From the IMG/VR virus record IMGVR_UViG_3300042868_005134, positions 186,001-250,000 of that record: 64,000 bases of DNA; one strand, written 5' to 3'. A model generated the notes under the pieces. It was given only the letters and a program-made list of their open reading frames with translations, did no database searches and was not told the DNA's origin. This DNA is from a virus. Of the stretch, positions 46,301 through 55,754 are shown piece by piece (position 1 is the first letter of the stretch; every line of letters starts with the position of its first letter). The translations under genes and the position numbers were made by a program.

Positions 46301-47658
46301 CAGCAAAATCTAAGACATTTTGTATATTACCTTTTATACATATTCAAGTTAAACCTAACGGTCAAATAAAGCCGTGTTGCCGATTCGATTTTGTACACGA
46401 CGACTACATTGACAAAGACTGGACTGCTAAAAATGGATCAGCGTATCATGTTTTTAACAAGTATAATATCTCTAACGGTTCTACTCTAACCGAAGCCATG
46501 ACTAGCAATTTATGGAACGATGTTAGAAACAATATGCTAAATGGAAAACCAGTTAGTGGATGTAGGAAGTGTTATACCGCAGAAACTTTTAACGGCAGAT
46601 CTATGCGTGTGCATGAAAATTACGCTAGGAATGATCAAATACAGGACAGTTTATCTAGCAGTATTGAACCATTAAAAATAAAATATCTTGAAATGACTTT
46701 CGGTAATTACTGTAATTTAAAGTGTAGGACATGTGCTGGGGATTTATCGAGTACATGGCACGAAGAAGAAGCATTGTTAGCAAAGGTTTACCCTGGACGA
46801 TATAGCTCACCTAAAGTTTTAAACATCCCGTTTAATTGGAAACCCGAAGATTTTGTTAATATAGAAGAAATTAAATTCACAGGCGGCGAGCCTATGATAC
46901 ATCCTGATTTTTTAAAATTAATGGATATGCTAATTGAAATTGATGTTGCTAAAAATATTGCTCTAGATGTTTTTACAAACTGTAGCTGGATTCCCGGCGG
47001 GAAATTTTTTAAGCGGTTAACTAAATTTAAACAAGTAAAAATTAGTCTAAGTATAGATGGCGTTGGAAAAACTAACGATTATATCAGAACGCCTAGTGAC
47101 TGGCGTGTTGTCGATAGTGTAGTTGATAGTTGGCTTGCTCAGGAAGCAGCTGATACTAATAAGATTCAAATAACTTGGAACCCAACTATCAACATTTACA
47201 ATATTTTAGAAATAGATAACATGATAGATTGGTGGGATAACAAACAAAACGGACATTTTCCCAATCGCTCATGGCCTAATCTAACGGAAAAAGATTATAA
47301 AGAAGATCATAACATATCAAGTTTTAGATTGATTTTTAATATACTACAAGATCCTAAGTATTTGTCAATCTCCAATTTGCCACAATCTGCTAAAGAATTA
47401 GCTAATCGTACAATAAAATCTATATATGACAAATACGATTCTTGGGATATGGCAGAAAATCCTCGTAAAGAAATTTTTAATAAAAAAATGGAAGCAATTA
47501 GAGGAGCATTAAATTCCACAGCAAACATAGAAATGTTAAAATTATTTGCTAGTTATACTGAAGATTTAGATAAATTACGTACACAGTCTTTAAAAGATTC
47601 CTTACCATTATTGTATAAAGAATTAGAAGGGCACGTGGACTATACAGGAAAATTGTAA
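46297..47658 (+). CDS. radical SAM enzyme with N-terminal cysteine module (twitch-type)
   Basis: This 453-residue protein has TFCILPFIHIQVKPNGQIKP then CCRF (C9, C27, C28), CRKCYTAETFNGRSMR (C89, C92) and the radical SAM motif CNLKCRTCAG (C139, C143, C146). FTGGEPMIHPD is the GGE motif. The N-terminal set repeats that of the genes at 38232 and 41955. It is coupled to the genes before and after it by ATGA and TAATG overlaps. The C-terminal 100 residues are helical and lack further cysteines. The substrate is unknown. Confidence 0.85.
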   Translation: MTAKSKTFCILPFIHIQVKPNGQIKPCCRFDFVHDDYIDKDWTAKNGSAYHVFNKYNISNGSTLTEAMTSNLWNDVRNNMLNGKPVSGCRKCYTAETFNGRSMRVHENYARNDQIQDSLSSSIEPLKIKYLEMTFGNYCNLKCRTCAGDLSSTWHEEEALLAKVYPGRYSSPKVLNIPFNWKPEDFVNIEEIKFTGGEPMIHPDFLKLMDMLIEIDVAKNIALDVFTNCSWIPGGKFFKRLTKFKQVKISLSIDGVGKTNDYIRTPSDWRVVDSVVDSWLAQEAADTNKIQITWNPTINIYNILEIDNMIDWWDNKQNGHFPNRSWPNLTEKDYKEDHNISSFRLIFNILQDPKYLSISNLPQSAKELANRTIKSIYDKYDSWDMAENPRKEIFNKKMEAIRGALNSTANIEMLKLFASYTEDLDKLRTQSLKDSLPLLYKELEGHVDYTGKL

Positions 47659-48902
47659 TGAGCAAGACTTTTTGTGTTATGCCATTCTGCCATGTCAATA
47701 TTAAACAGGAAGGTAAGGTAAGTGCTTGTTGGAGATATCCTGATAAAATTGGAGATTATACCACACAGAGTATACATGAAGTTTGGAATGGTTCTGAGAT
47801 AAAAGAATTACGTAGACAACTACTCAACGACGAGCGTCCTGTAGGATGCCGTAGTTGTTGGGATATGGAAGATAGCGGAGTTCGTAGTACACGATCACAA
47901 ACAGCAGTCGATTATAAAGACATAATGAATATTGAAAAAGCAAAAGCAGTAATTACTGAAGATTTTGCTATGCCCGACGAAAATTTAAAAAGTATCGAAC
48001 TTAGATTTGATAATATTTGTAATTTAATGTGTAGGCACTGTAGTCCTGACTATAGCAGTAAGTGGGAAGCGGCAGTTAAACGAGATGAAAAACTACAAAG
48101 TAAAATGATTCAGTTTGGCACTTTTAGAAAAAGTGATGAGCATATAAATCTTAACCAGAAAATTATTGATGAAATTGGTGGTACTATTTCTTCAAATTTA
48201 ACAGAGATTATGCTAGCAGGCGGCGAACCTTTATATCACGAACGCCATTATGATTTTATTAAATCGATGTTACCGAATGCTAAAAATATAAAACTTAGTT
48301 ATAATAGTAATTTAACCACATTAGATTACAAGGGTAATTCCATTTTAGATTTATGGAAGCACTTTAAAAAGGTTAATTTGCGTGTTAGTATTGATGGCGA
48401 TCCTAGTTGTTATCAATATGTTAGAGCACATGACGGCTTGACTTTAATTGAAAAAAACATTACACTAGTACATAACGTGCCTAATACTAGAGTTAGTGCA
48501 ACATGTACTACTAGTTTATTGAATATAACAAGATTGATATCGATTATAGAATATTTTTTGTCGTTAGGCGCATATTTTCATGCCAGTATAGTTCAATACC
48601 CACGGGCGTTGAATCCTAAGTTGTTACCACTAGAATTAAAAGAAAAAATAACAACTGATTGGACTAACTGGATTGCCGACATTGACACAAACATTGTAAA
48701 CTGTGTAAAGTTATTGCCAACTACAGACGTTGAATCTCATAAGAAAAACATATTGAAGTTTGGAAATATGATAGTTGATTATATGAATTCGGAAAACTGG
48801 CACGAACACTGGCATGAATTTGTGGATTATTCTGCGGTGCTAGATGACCATTTTAAAACAGACTTGTATAGTGTGTATCCTGAATTTAAATTTGTAAAGT
48901 GA
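47658..48902 (+). CDS. radical SAM enzyme with N-terminal cysteine module (twitch-type)
   Basis: This 414-residue protein has TFCVMPFCHVNIKQEGKVSA then CWRY (C6, C11, C24), CRSCWDMEDSGVRSTR (C64, C67) and CNLMCRHCSPD (C121, C125, C128). LAGGEPLYHE is the GGE motif. In this copy the usual CC pair is CW, so one of the two adjacent cysteines is missing, while C11 is extra. If the cluster ligands are conserved in the family, C11 may compensate. It has a TAATG start and a 4-nt gap to the next gene. It ends in YPEFKFVK, as in relatives. The substrate is unknown. Confidence 0.83.
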   Translation: MSKTFCVMPFCHVNIKQEGKVSACWRYPDKIGDYTTQSIHEVWNGSEIKELRRQLLNDERPVGCRSCWDMEDSGVRSTRSQTAVDYKDIMNIEKAKAVITEDFAMPDENLKSIELRFDNICNLMCRHCSPDYSSKWEAAVKRDEKLQSKMIQFGTFRKSDEHINLNQKIIDEIGGTISSNLTEIMLAGGEPLYHERHYDFIKSMLPNAKNIKLSYNSNLTTLDYKGNSILDLWKHFKKVNLRVSIDGDPSCYQYVRAHDGLTLIEKNITLVHNVPNTRVSATCTTSLLNITRLISIIEYFLSLGAYFHASIVQYPRALNPKLLPLELKEKITTDWTNWIADIDTNIVNCVKLLPTTDVESHKKNILKFGNMIVDYMNSENWHEHWHEFVDYSAVLDDHFKTDLYSVYPEFKFVK

Positions 48903-48906
48903 AAAT

Positions 48907-50226
48907 ATGGAAGATTGGAAAAATACGTATTGTTCTAAATCCTGGACTGATGTTAATGTAGACTTTTCAAGCGAGTTTGTTAAAAATTGCTGTAAATCGA
49001 AGCCTATTAAATTTGTACCTAATTTAGATAAAACTTTCTTTGAGTTCTCTCCAGAGTTACTTAAACGCAAGACTGATAGCTTACAAGGAGTACAAAATGA
49101 AGATTGTCATTTTTGTTGGAAAGAAGAAGGTAAGCGTGTAACTTATAGAGATGTACATAATAAATGGACACCTGAATTTATAGAATTAAATCGTGATAAC
49201 TTATTATCTACTGATAAATCATTTGCGAATTATATTGAAGTTAAGTTCTCCAATACTTGCGATATGGCTTGTTTATATTGCGGCCCTAATTTTAGTAGTA
49301 AAATAGCCATAGAAGAAAAAGTTCGAATTAAAAGTGTGCCGTTAGCATCTGAATTTGAAGCTTTTAAAGAATTTTCAGATCCGCTAATTAAAAATGCAGT
49401 TGAAATTAATAGAGAATCTATTGATAATAGTGTGTGGGATAATACACAATTACGATTTGTATTCTTAGGAGGCGAACCCACGTTGATAGATCAATTTTAT
49501 GATTTTATTGAACATATTGTATCTAGAGTTGAACATCATGCTCAACTAGCAAACTGGAAGCACAAAATGAAAAATATCCGTCTTGAAATTGTCACTAATG
49601 GTAATACTACCCCGGCATTAATGGACAAGTTTTTTAAATTATTATACAGTACAAATTTTGAATGGACAATTGGGATAAGTAACGAATCTTTTGGGCATGA
49701 TGCTGAATTGATCAGACATGGGTTAAATTGGGAACGATTTCAAACTAATTTTAAAAAATATATTTCTGTTCCTAAAAAAATTGACAGCATTAATTTAGCA
49801 CCAACTCTTAATATTTTTAGTTTAAAAACATTTCATCTCTACATGGCATGGGTACATGAGCAATTCGATAATCAGTTAAAATTAACAGGTGTTTGTCCAG
49901 CTTTTACATGGCACGGCAATTTTGTAACAGATCCGGTATTAGACATTAAAGTATTGCCAGTTGAATATAGAAAGTACATTGATCTTGCCATTGAAGTTGC
50001 TGAACGTGAAAATAATCCTAAATTTAAGAATAAAAAAAGTACAATTAAATTTTTAAATCAGATGAAAGATAGGATTGGCACAACTGATCCTGAATCAGAT
50101 GATGCTGTATGGTATAGAGAACGAGCGAGAGATTGGCTTGTGATGAAAGAAAAAAAGAAAGGAGTTAGTAATCTAACACCTTTACTATTGAATATCGAAT
50201 ATCATGATTATAAAAGGTATCTGTAA
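48907..50226 (+). CDS. radical SAM enzyme with N-terminal cysteine module (divergent copy)
   Basis: This 439-residue protein has YCSKSWTDVNVDFSSEF then CCKS (C9, C28, C29), CHFCWKEEGKRVTYRD (C67, C70) and CDMACLYCGPN (C118, C122, C125). FLGGEPTLIDQ is the GGE motif. It is the most divergent of the N-terminal-module group: the linking region is longer and carries FAxxN-type helices. It lies four bases after the previous stop and ends in TAATG with the next gene. The substrate is unknown. Confidence 0.82.
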   Translation: MEDWKNTYCSKSWTDVNVDFSSEFVKNCCKSKPIKFVPNLDKTFFEFSPELLKRKTDSLQGVQNEDCHFCWKEEGKRVTYRDVHNKWTPEFIELNRDNLLSTDKSFANYIEVKFSNTCDMACLYCGPNFSSKIAIEEKVRIKSVPLASEFEAFKEFSDPLIKNAVEINRESIDNSVWDNTQLRFVFLGGEPTLIDQFYDFIEHIVSRVEHHAQLANWKHKMKNIRLEIVTNGNTTPALMDKFFKLLYSTNFEWTIGISNESFGHDAELIRHGLNWERFQTNFKKYISVPKKIDSINLAPTLNIFSLKTFHLYMAWVHEQFDNQLKLTGVCPAFTWHGNFVTDPVLDIKVLPVEYRKYIDLAIEVAERENNPKFKNKKSTIKFLNQMKDRIGTTDPESDDAVWYRERARDWLVMKEKKKGVSNLTPLLLNIEYHDYKRYL

Positions 50227-51398
50227 TGAGCGATGATTTATCTTGGTCAGCCTACGACTTTACAAAAATTCCATACAATGATATTCAACGTGTGGGTCAA
50301 CGCACAATGTTATATCGTGACTTGTTTACAGTAAGTTGGCTGTTAGGCCGGTTCTGTAATTATCGATGTAGCTACTGCTGGCCCTATGCTCGCAGTGATA
50401 AAAAAGATCATAGACCTACAGAGTTATGTCTGCTTACGGTAGATGAGATTAAACGTCAAGCTAGAGAGCGAGGATTTAATAGTTTTCACTTTAGTCTAAG
50501 TGGCGGCGAACCAACATTTCATCCAGGCTATATTGATATCCTAAATCATCTTAATAACGACGCAGGGAATACAAACTATACCAGTGTACACATGACAACA
50601 AATATGAGTCGCAGTTTACGTTGGTTTGAAGATGAGTATTGTCCTGCTGTAAGTAAGTTTCACAGAGCTAGTATCACTGCCAGTCTACATACCGAACATG
50701 TAGACACACCAGAGAAAATGCAAGACTTTGCTGACAAATTAATATTGTGTCAAAAACACGATGTTCAAATAACTATCAATATGGTTATGGTTCCTGAATG
50801 GTTCGAACGTGACTTTGAAAATGCATTGTTCTTTCACAATCAGGGAATTAATGTAACACTAAAACCTCAGAGTGATCCTACTGCTAGCCGTGTAGTAGAT
50901 GGGTATACTCCTGAAATGTTAAAACGATTACACAATGGAATGCCACAACGTGCCTTCACAGAGAATAAAGCAGATGAAGCTAAATTAGTCAAACGCCCAA
51001 CTCCTACATTTAGAAAAGTTCCTGATCCATTGTACAAAGAAGAAAACGCAAAAATTCCACAACATTTCCAAGTAGAATTTGTTGATAGCAATAAAAAAAT
51101 CTGGTATATGGATCAAGCTGAACGATTCAATGCGTTCAACTTTAATAAGTTTAAAGGCTGGGAATGTTCCAGTGGATATCGTAGTATTATTATACGTGAA
51201 CCAGATGGCAGCATAAAACGCAGTTATAGCTGTAGTGATGTTCCGTTAGGTAATGTAGAAACTGGCTTTAAATTGTTTGACGGTCCAACGCCGTGTATAA
51301 GTGATAGCTGTGTTAGCAGTGCTGACAGTAAGATTCCAAAAAGATCGCCTGGAACTCATTTACCATTGTGGCCAGGCGATACTACTTATCTTGCTTGA
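50226..51398 (+). CDS. radical SAM enzyme (sister of 35419)
   Basis: This 390-residue protein has SWLLGRFCNYRCSYCWPYAR (C44, C48, C51), SLSGGEPTFHPG and MTTNMSRSLRWFEDEYC. Its layout matches the minus-strand gene at 35419, which has ITNGTRSLAWW-like and FLNGGEPTISP elements. Cysteines beyond the core are at SYSCSDVPLG and PCISDSCVSSAD, fewer than in the sister. It is the last gene of the coupled operon and overlaps the convergent glycosyltransferase-like gene by 13 nt. The substrate is unknown. Confidence 0.82.
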   Translation: MSDDLSWSAYDFTKIPYNDIQRVGQRTMLYRDLFTVSWLLGRFCNYRCSYCWPYARSDKKDHRPTELCLLTVDEIKRQARERGFNSFHFSLSGGEPTFHPGYIDILNHLNNDAGNTNYTSVHMTTNMSRSLRWFEDEYCPAVSKFHRASITASLHTEHVDTPEKMQDFADKLILCQKHDVQITINMVMVPEWFERDFENALFFHNQGINVTLKPQSDPTASRVVDGYTPEMLKRLHNGMPQRAFTENKADEAKLVKRPTPTFRKVPDPLYKEENAKIPQHFQVEFVDSNKKIWYMDQAERFNAFNFNKFKGWECSSGYRSIIIREPDGSIKRSYSCSDVPLGNVETGFKLFDGPTPCISDSCVSSADSKIPKRSPGTHLPLWPGDTTYLA

Positions 51399-52726
51399 TG
51401 TAGACATTCTAAATATAATTTTTTTGTGTCTAGCATAAGATATCTGTTGTAATTATACATTATAATTTCTTTCCAAGAATCATATAACTTTTGCTTTTCC
51501 TCCAATGGAAGATTAGCGATTGCCTTTACTTTGTCAATTACGTATTCTAATTCGTCAAAATAATGCCTTTCATTATTGCTCGGTAATTCGAGACCAGGAT
51601 ATTCTTTAAATCCTAGTGATTTTAAAATATTTTTAATTTTATGACCGCCCAAGGTAATGAAAGGTACTCCTGACAAGATTGCCATTGAAGTTTTTTCTGT
51701 CAACATTGACGGAGTGCAATCAAAATCTTCACCGCTAATAATGGAACAAGTTTCTAGCACTATATGAAACATTGAATTTATTTCAAATGGTATCCCTGCT
51801 ATATCTTTTCTTAAATGATCTTTAGAACCGTGATCTATAAATTTTAAGGTATTTAAATTTTCTAGCTTGGTGTGTATAAAACTTAATTGTTTTTGATACT
51901 TGTGAATAATTCCTGTATTTTTACAGTCTTCTACAAACGAATCTTTTGCAGGCAATAATCTACTGTATTGACCAAAATCAGTTATCTTTTCTTTGTCTGC
52001 CCACAATTGGAATAATGTCCTAGTTAGTCTCGGTGTCCTGCAAAACGATTGCCATACTAATGTATCTTGTGTTAGTACTCTATTTCTAATTTCTTCAAAT
52101 AATGCTTCTTTTTTAGATTTCGCATTCGAATATAAATCAGAATCAATATATGCTTTATGAAAAAACGCTCCTGGAAACATGCAGTGATCTACCTGTATGT
52201 TTCTTGACCTATTAGACATATAGTTATTAACAAGTTCGCCACCTACAACATAAAATTTAAGATTTTTAATTCCTCTAAAGAAATGATTTTTAGCAGTTAA
52301 GTAATTAACATACTCGGTTTCAAATAATTTGTAAGATCTAATATAGACATTATCCATTTCGGCAGAGCCGTCGATTATTATAGGAATTTTATTTTCAACT
52401 AAGAAATCTGTCACATCTGGATCTACAGCAAAAAAATCTGTTAAATGAAAAGTCTTAACATGTAACCAAGCTGAAATAAAATAAAATACATCGACATTTT
52501 TATCAATTGTACCGTTATTCTTTACCTCAGCAATAAATTCACCAGCTTTTCTAAAAGTAATAAAATCTGAAGAGCAATTATACAATGTCCTAGGAGTTTC
52601 TGAAATCCAGCCAAATTGGTAGCCTTCTGTAACTAACTTGGCAATCAATTTTTCGTATACTCTTTCTAGTAAAGTTACAACTTTTCCATCTACGATATCG
52701 TCAACTAAAAATATTGCTTTTTTCAT
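51386..52726 (-). CDS. putative glycosyltransferase (GT-B-like C-terminal signature)
   Basis: This 446-residue protein ends the nucleotide-sugar operon. The N-terminal half has alternating strands and helices with VFYFISAWLHV and KIPIIIDGSAEM. The C-terminal half has FHIVLETCSIISGEDF, LTEKTSMAILSGVPFITLGG and KNILKSLGFKEYPG. That is the TEKxxxAIxxGxPFIxxG pattern of GT-B type glycosyltransferases (fucosyltransferase-like), in which the Glu side contacts the donor. Together with GDP-sugar genes upstream it probably transfers a deoxysugar, but this is inference. It starts with ATGA overlap with gmd. Its 3' end overlaps a radical SAM gene on the other strand. Confidence 0.55.
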   Translation of the reverse strand: MKKAIFLVDDIVDGKVVTLLERVYEKLIAKLVTEGYQFGWISETPRTLYNCSSDFITFRKAGEFIAEVKNNGTIDKNVDVFYFISAWLHVKTFHLTDFFAVDPDVTDFLVENKIPIIIDGSAEMDNVYIRSYKLFETEYVNYLTAKNHFFRGIKNLKFYVVGGELVNNYMSNRSRNIQVDHCMFPGAFFHKAYIDSDLYSNAKSKKEALFEEIRNRVLTQDTLVWQSFCRTPRLTRTLFQLWADKEKITDFGQYSRLLPAKDSFVEDCKNTGIIHKYQKQLSFIHTKLENLNTLKFIDHGSKDHLRKDIAGIPFEINSMFHIVLETCSIISGEDFDCTPSMLTEKTSMAILSGVPFITLGGHKIKNILKSLGFKEYPGLELPSNNERHYFDELEYVIDKVKAIANLPLEEKQKLYDSWKEIIMYNYNRYLMLDTKKLYLECLHQAR

Positions 52727-53721
52727 CTTGCGTTAGGATTTGTCTTATAAAAATCCATCCAGTAATCTACCATCTCATCTAACATAGATTCAAAGGTATA
52801 TGTTGGTACCCACCCAAGTGTTGTTCTAGCTTTGGATGAATCACCTTTTAAATAATGTAACTCTTCGGGTCGTTTAAATTTTTCATCGGAAAATACGTAT
52901 TTTGTTCGATCCAGTTCTAATTTTTCAAATACATAGTTAACTAAGTCATTAACTGTTTTTGTCACACCAGTCGCAATTACATAATCATCACTTTTTTCTT
53001 GTTGTAGCATTAACCACATAGATTCTACAAAATCTTTAGAATGACCCCAATCCCTTGCTGCTTCAAAATTACCTAAAATTAATTTTTTAGATTTACCTAA
53101 TTTAATTTTGACAGCCTCTAATACAACTTTGTTGGTTACAAAATTAATACCACGTCTTGGGCTTTCGTGATTAAACAAAATTCCAGAACATATAAACATG
53201 TTGTACGCATTTCTATAATTATGACATAGACTATGTGCGTATAGCTTGCTACAACCATATGGCGATACAGGTATTAATGGAGTGGTTTCTCGTTGAAACC
53301 CGTCAGAGTCACACGAGTTTCCAAACATTTCCGATGTTGCTGCATGGTAAACTTTTGAATGATTGGAAAATTTTCTAACAGCTTCAAGTACTGACAATGT
53401 TCCGCCAGCATTCACATCGAGTGTATACTTTGGTAATTCAAAGCTAATCTGTACATGACTTTGTGCGCCAATGTGATAAATTTCATCTGCCTGTACATTG
53501 CTTATTACACTTTCTACACTTAGCGGATCGGTAAGATCCATGTATTTCAACTGAATACGGTTGTCCTTGAACAAATGCTCTATGCGAGTAGTTTGAGATT
53601 CAGGCACAGAGTTACGTCTTACTGTGCCTGCCACTTTGTAATTTTTAGAGACTAATAGTTCGGCAAGGTAAGAGGCATCTTGTCCATTTGCTCCAATAAT
53701 TAATGCTGTTTTTTGAGTCAT
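52723..53721 (-). CDS. gmd: GDP-mannose 4,6-dehydratase
   Basis: This 332-residue protein has IIGANGQDASYLAE (the GxxGQDxxYL dinucleotide loop of GDP-mannose dehydratases), TVRRNS, YHIGAQSHV, HAATSEMFGN with catalytic T129 and E131, and PVSPYGCSK with Y155 and K159. GDP-mannose is converted to GDP-4-keto-6-deoxymannose, the branch point to GDP-fucose, GDP-rhamnose, GDP-perosamine or GDP-colitose. HESPRRG and GNFEAARDWGHSKDF are also typical. It is slightly shorter than many (345-370), with no key residue missing. Its neighbours supply a histidine-type PLP enzyme and a fucose-synthase-like reductase. Identification is firm. Confidence 0.92.
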   Translation of the reverse strand: MTQKTALIIGANGQDASYLAELLVSKNYKVAGTVRRNSVPESQTTRIEHLFKDNRIQLKYMDLTDPLSVESVISNVQADEIYHIGAQSHVQISFELPKYTLDVNAGGTLSVLEAVRKFSNHSKVYHAATSEMFGNSCDSDGFQRETTPLIPVSPYGCSKLYAHSLCHNYRNAYNMFICSGILFNHESPRRGINFVTNKVVLEAVKIKLGKSKKLILGNFEAARDWGHSKDFVESMWLMLQQEKSDDYVIATGVTKTVNDLVNYVFEKLELDRTKYVFSDEKFKRPEELHYLKGDSSKARTTLGWVPTYTFESMLDEMVDYWMDFYKTNPNAR

Positions 53722-53722
53722 A

Positions 53723-54877
53723 TTATTCCTGATTTATAATCGAAGCAATAACTTCGATGTCTTCCTTAACTAGTCCTTGATGATTAGGAACATAAAAACC
53801 TTGTTTATCAATAATATCGGCATTTGGTAAATCTGTCAAACGTCCGTATCGTTTGATCCAGAAAGGTTTGTTTGCCATATTGCCAGCAATTAAGGGACGA
53901 GTTTCAATATTGTTTTGTTTAAGTTTTTCTATAATTTTATTTCTATTGGGCAATACAACAGGGTATGCGAAATTTGAAACAAAGTCGTTATCTCGTTGCG
54001 CAAGTAATAATTTGTTATTGTTAATTAGTTCTTTATAAATTAAAAAGTTTTTGTTACGTATCCGACTGTACTTATCCAACTTGTCAACTGCTCCAAGTCC
54101 AATGAACGCCTGTAAATCTGTTGATCTAACATTGAGTCCCGGTACGTAAAATGTATATAATGCTTCAAAGTCAGTTACATTGGCTTGCTTTCTTAATTCT
54201 TGTTGTTTACTTGTTGGCAAATCTCTATCCCATCCATGACTACGCATCATTAGTAATCCGTGATAAAATTCTTCATTATCAGTATTAATAAACCCGCCTT
54301 CGATGGTGCTTAAATGATGACCAAAGTAAGTGGAGAACAGCGACGCAATACCAAATGATCCTAAATACTTTCCTTGATATTTAGAACCCATTGATTCGCA
54401 ATTATCTTCTACTAATAGAACTCCGTATTCTTCGCACAAGTGTACTATTCTTTGTATATCTGGTACTAATCCTAATGGAGTTACCAAAATGAATACAGAT
54501 GGTTCAAACTCTTTAAAAATAGTTTCTAAGTGGGCAAGGTCGCACGATAGGTCAACTAAATTACAGTCACATAGACGTGTTTCAAAATTTAACAGCATAG
54601 GGGAACTTACATCGGTAGACCAACTCAGTGCCGGAGCAACTAATCGATTATTCTTTAAGAAACCAAACTCTTTTAATACTGCTAACGAAAGTAAAATAGC
54701 TGACGAGCCTGAGTTGACAAATACAGAATATTTTGTTCCTATCTTCTTTGCCCATTTGCGTTCTAACTCAATTGTTAATTCGCCTTTGGTTAATCGAGGA
54801 ATCGTATCCTGCGATAGCCATTCTACAAGTTTAGCAATGTCAGATTTATCAATAGTATCACTGACCAAATTTATCAT
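53723..54877 (-). CDS. PLP-dependent GDP-4-keto-6-deoxymannose 3-dehydratase-like (ColD-type)
   Basis: This 384-residue protein is in the DegT/DnrJ/EryC1/StrS aminotransferase fold family. Its PLP-binding segment is STYFGHHLSTIEGGF: where aminotransferases have lysine this has H188. The change of Lys to His defines the ColD/RfbH dehydratases, which remove the C3 hydroxyl of a 4-keto-6-deoxyhexose. E. coli ColD is 388 residues with its histidine at the same number as I recall. Other PLP contacts are NSGSSAILLSL, VAPALSWSTDVSS and VEDNCESMGSKYQG. It follows gmd in the pathway by one gap base. An aminotransferase reading is less likely because of the missing lysine. Confidence 0.82.
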   Translation of the reverse strand: MINLVSDTIDKSDIAKLVEWLSQDTIPRLTKGELTIELERKWAKKIGTKYSVFVNSGSSAILLSLAVLKEFGFLKNNRLVAPALSWSTDVSSPMLLNFETRLCDCNLVDLSCDLAHLETIFKEFEPSVFILVTPLGLVPDIQRIVHLCEEYGVLLVEDNCESMGSKYQGKYLGSFGIASLFSTYFGHHLSTIEGGFINTDNEEFYHGLLMMRSHGWDRDLPTSKQQELRKQANVTDFEALYTFYVPGLNVRSTDLQAFIGLGAVDKLDKYSRIRNKNFLIYKELINNNKLLLAQRDNDFVSNFAYPVVLPNRNKIIEKLKQNNIETRPLIAGNMANKPFWIKRYGRLTDLPNADIIDKQGFYVPNHQGLVKEDIEVIASIINQE

Positions 54878-55754
54878 ACGTTTTCCTTATGCCATCTCGT
54901 AAGGTAGTTAAACCAAACTCTGGAAATATTTTTGTTAACTTACTTATACTAACATCTTTTCGAAGTTGTCCATTAGGCATAGTTGTATCCCAGTTTATTG
55001 ATAGATGAGTAGCATCACATACATCTAACGCAATTTCAGCAATTTCTTTTATAGTTAATGTTTCGTTTGTGGCAACATTAAAACTTTCAGTAATATTATT
55101 ATCTATTACAAATTTAATAACATTACAAAAATCATCAACATGCATAAATTGTCTTAACGGTGTACCATCTCCGAATAAAGTAATAGAGTTATCATTATTT
55201 TGTTTAGCTTGCCATATCTTTTTAATTAAGGCTGTTACAAAATGACTGTTATTGCCATGCTTGTCTCCTTCTCCAAAAAGATTACACGGAATAAGATAGC
55301 TATATTGTGTGTTGTATTGTGTATTGTACGCATCAATTTGTACTCCTAAACATCGCTTTGCATAACCGTATGAAAAATTAGTAGGAGTAGGCGGCCCTAA
55401 ATGTAGCATGTTTTCGTCGAGTGGGTATGTCTCAACTACATCCGGATAAATGCAAGTGCTTAATACTCCAATGAATTTCTTTACATTATACGCATGGGCG
55501 TATTTTACTAATAATGTATTCATCAGTATATTTTCAGTAAAGTACGGTGCTGGATTATTAATGTTATCAATGATTCCGCCAACTTTAGCGGCAAGGTGAA
55601 TAATACAATCTGGTTCTAATTCTTTATACATGTTGATTACATGTTGTTCGCAAGTTAAGTCATAATCTGCCGATGACAAATATATTGCGTCTGAAATATA
55701 TTTTTTTAAATTGGCACCGACTAATCCACTTCCGCCAGTTACAACTATTTTCAT
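54858..55754 (-). CDS. NAD(P)-dependent epimerase/reductase (GDP-L-fucose synthase or ColC type)
   Basis: A 298-residue protein from the ATG at 55754, which overlaps the stop of the gene before it (ATGA); a longer frame upstream would extend into that gene. Features are VVTGGSGLVGANL, HLAAKVGGI, STCIYP and YGYAK (Y129, K133), with FGDGTPLRQFMHVDDF. These belong to the GDP-L-fucose synthase family, which performs 3,5-epimerisation and 4-reduction. ColC of the colitose pathway is a relative that does a 5-epimerisation and 4-reduction. With the ColD-like enzyme next door the ColC role is preferred, but a fucose synthase is possible. It overlaps the next gene by 20 nt. Confidence 0.82.
   Translation of the reverse strand: MKIVVTGGSGLVGANLKKYISDAIYLSSADYDLTCEQHVINMYKELEPDCIIHLAAKVGGIIDNINNPAPYFTENILMNTLLVKYAHAYNVKKFIGVLSTCIYPDVVETYPLDENMLHLGPPTPTNFSYGYAKRCLGVQIDAYNTQYNTQYSYLIPCNLFGEGDKHGNNSHFVTALIKKIWQAKQNNDNSITLFGDGTPLRQFMHVDDFCNVIKFVIDNNITESFNVATNETLTIKEIAEIALDVCDATHLSINWDTTMPNGQLRKDVSISKLTKIFPEFGLTTLRDGIRKTYDKFGQ

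Noticed and set aside
53723-54877. GDP-perosamine synthase (aminotransferase)
   Set aside because: The residue that should be the PLP lysine is histidine in FGHHLSTIEGG, which fits ColD-type dehydratases better.
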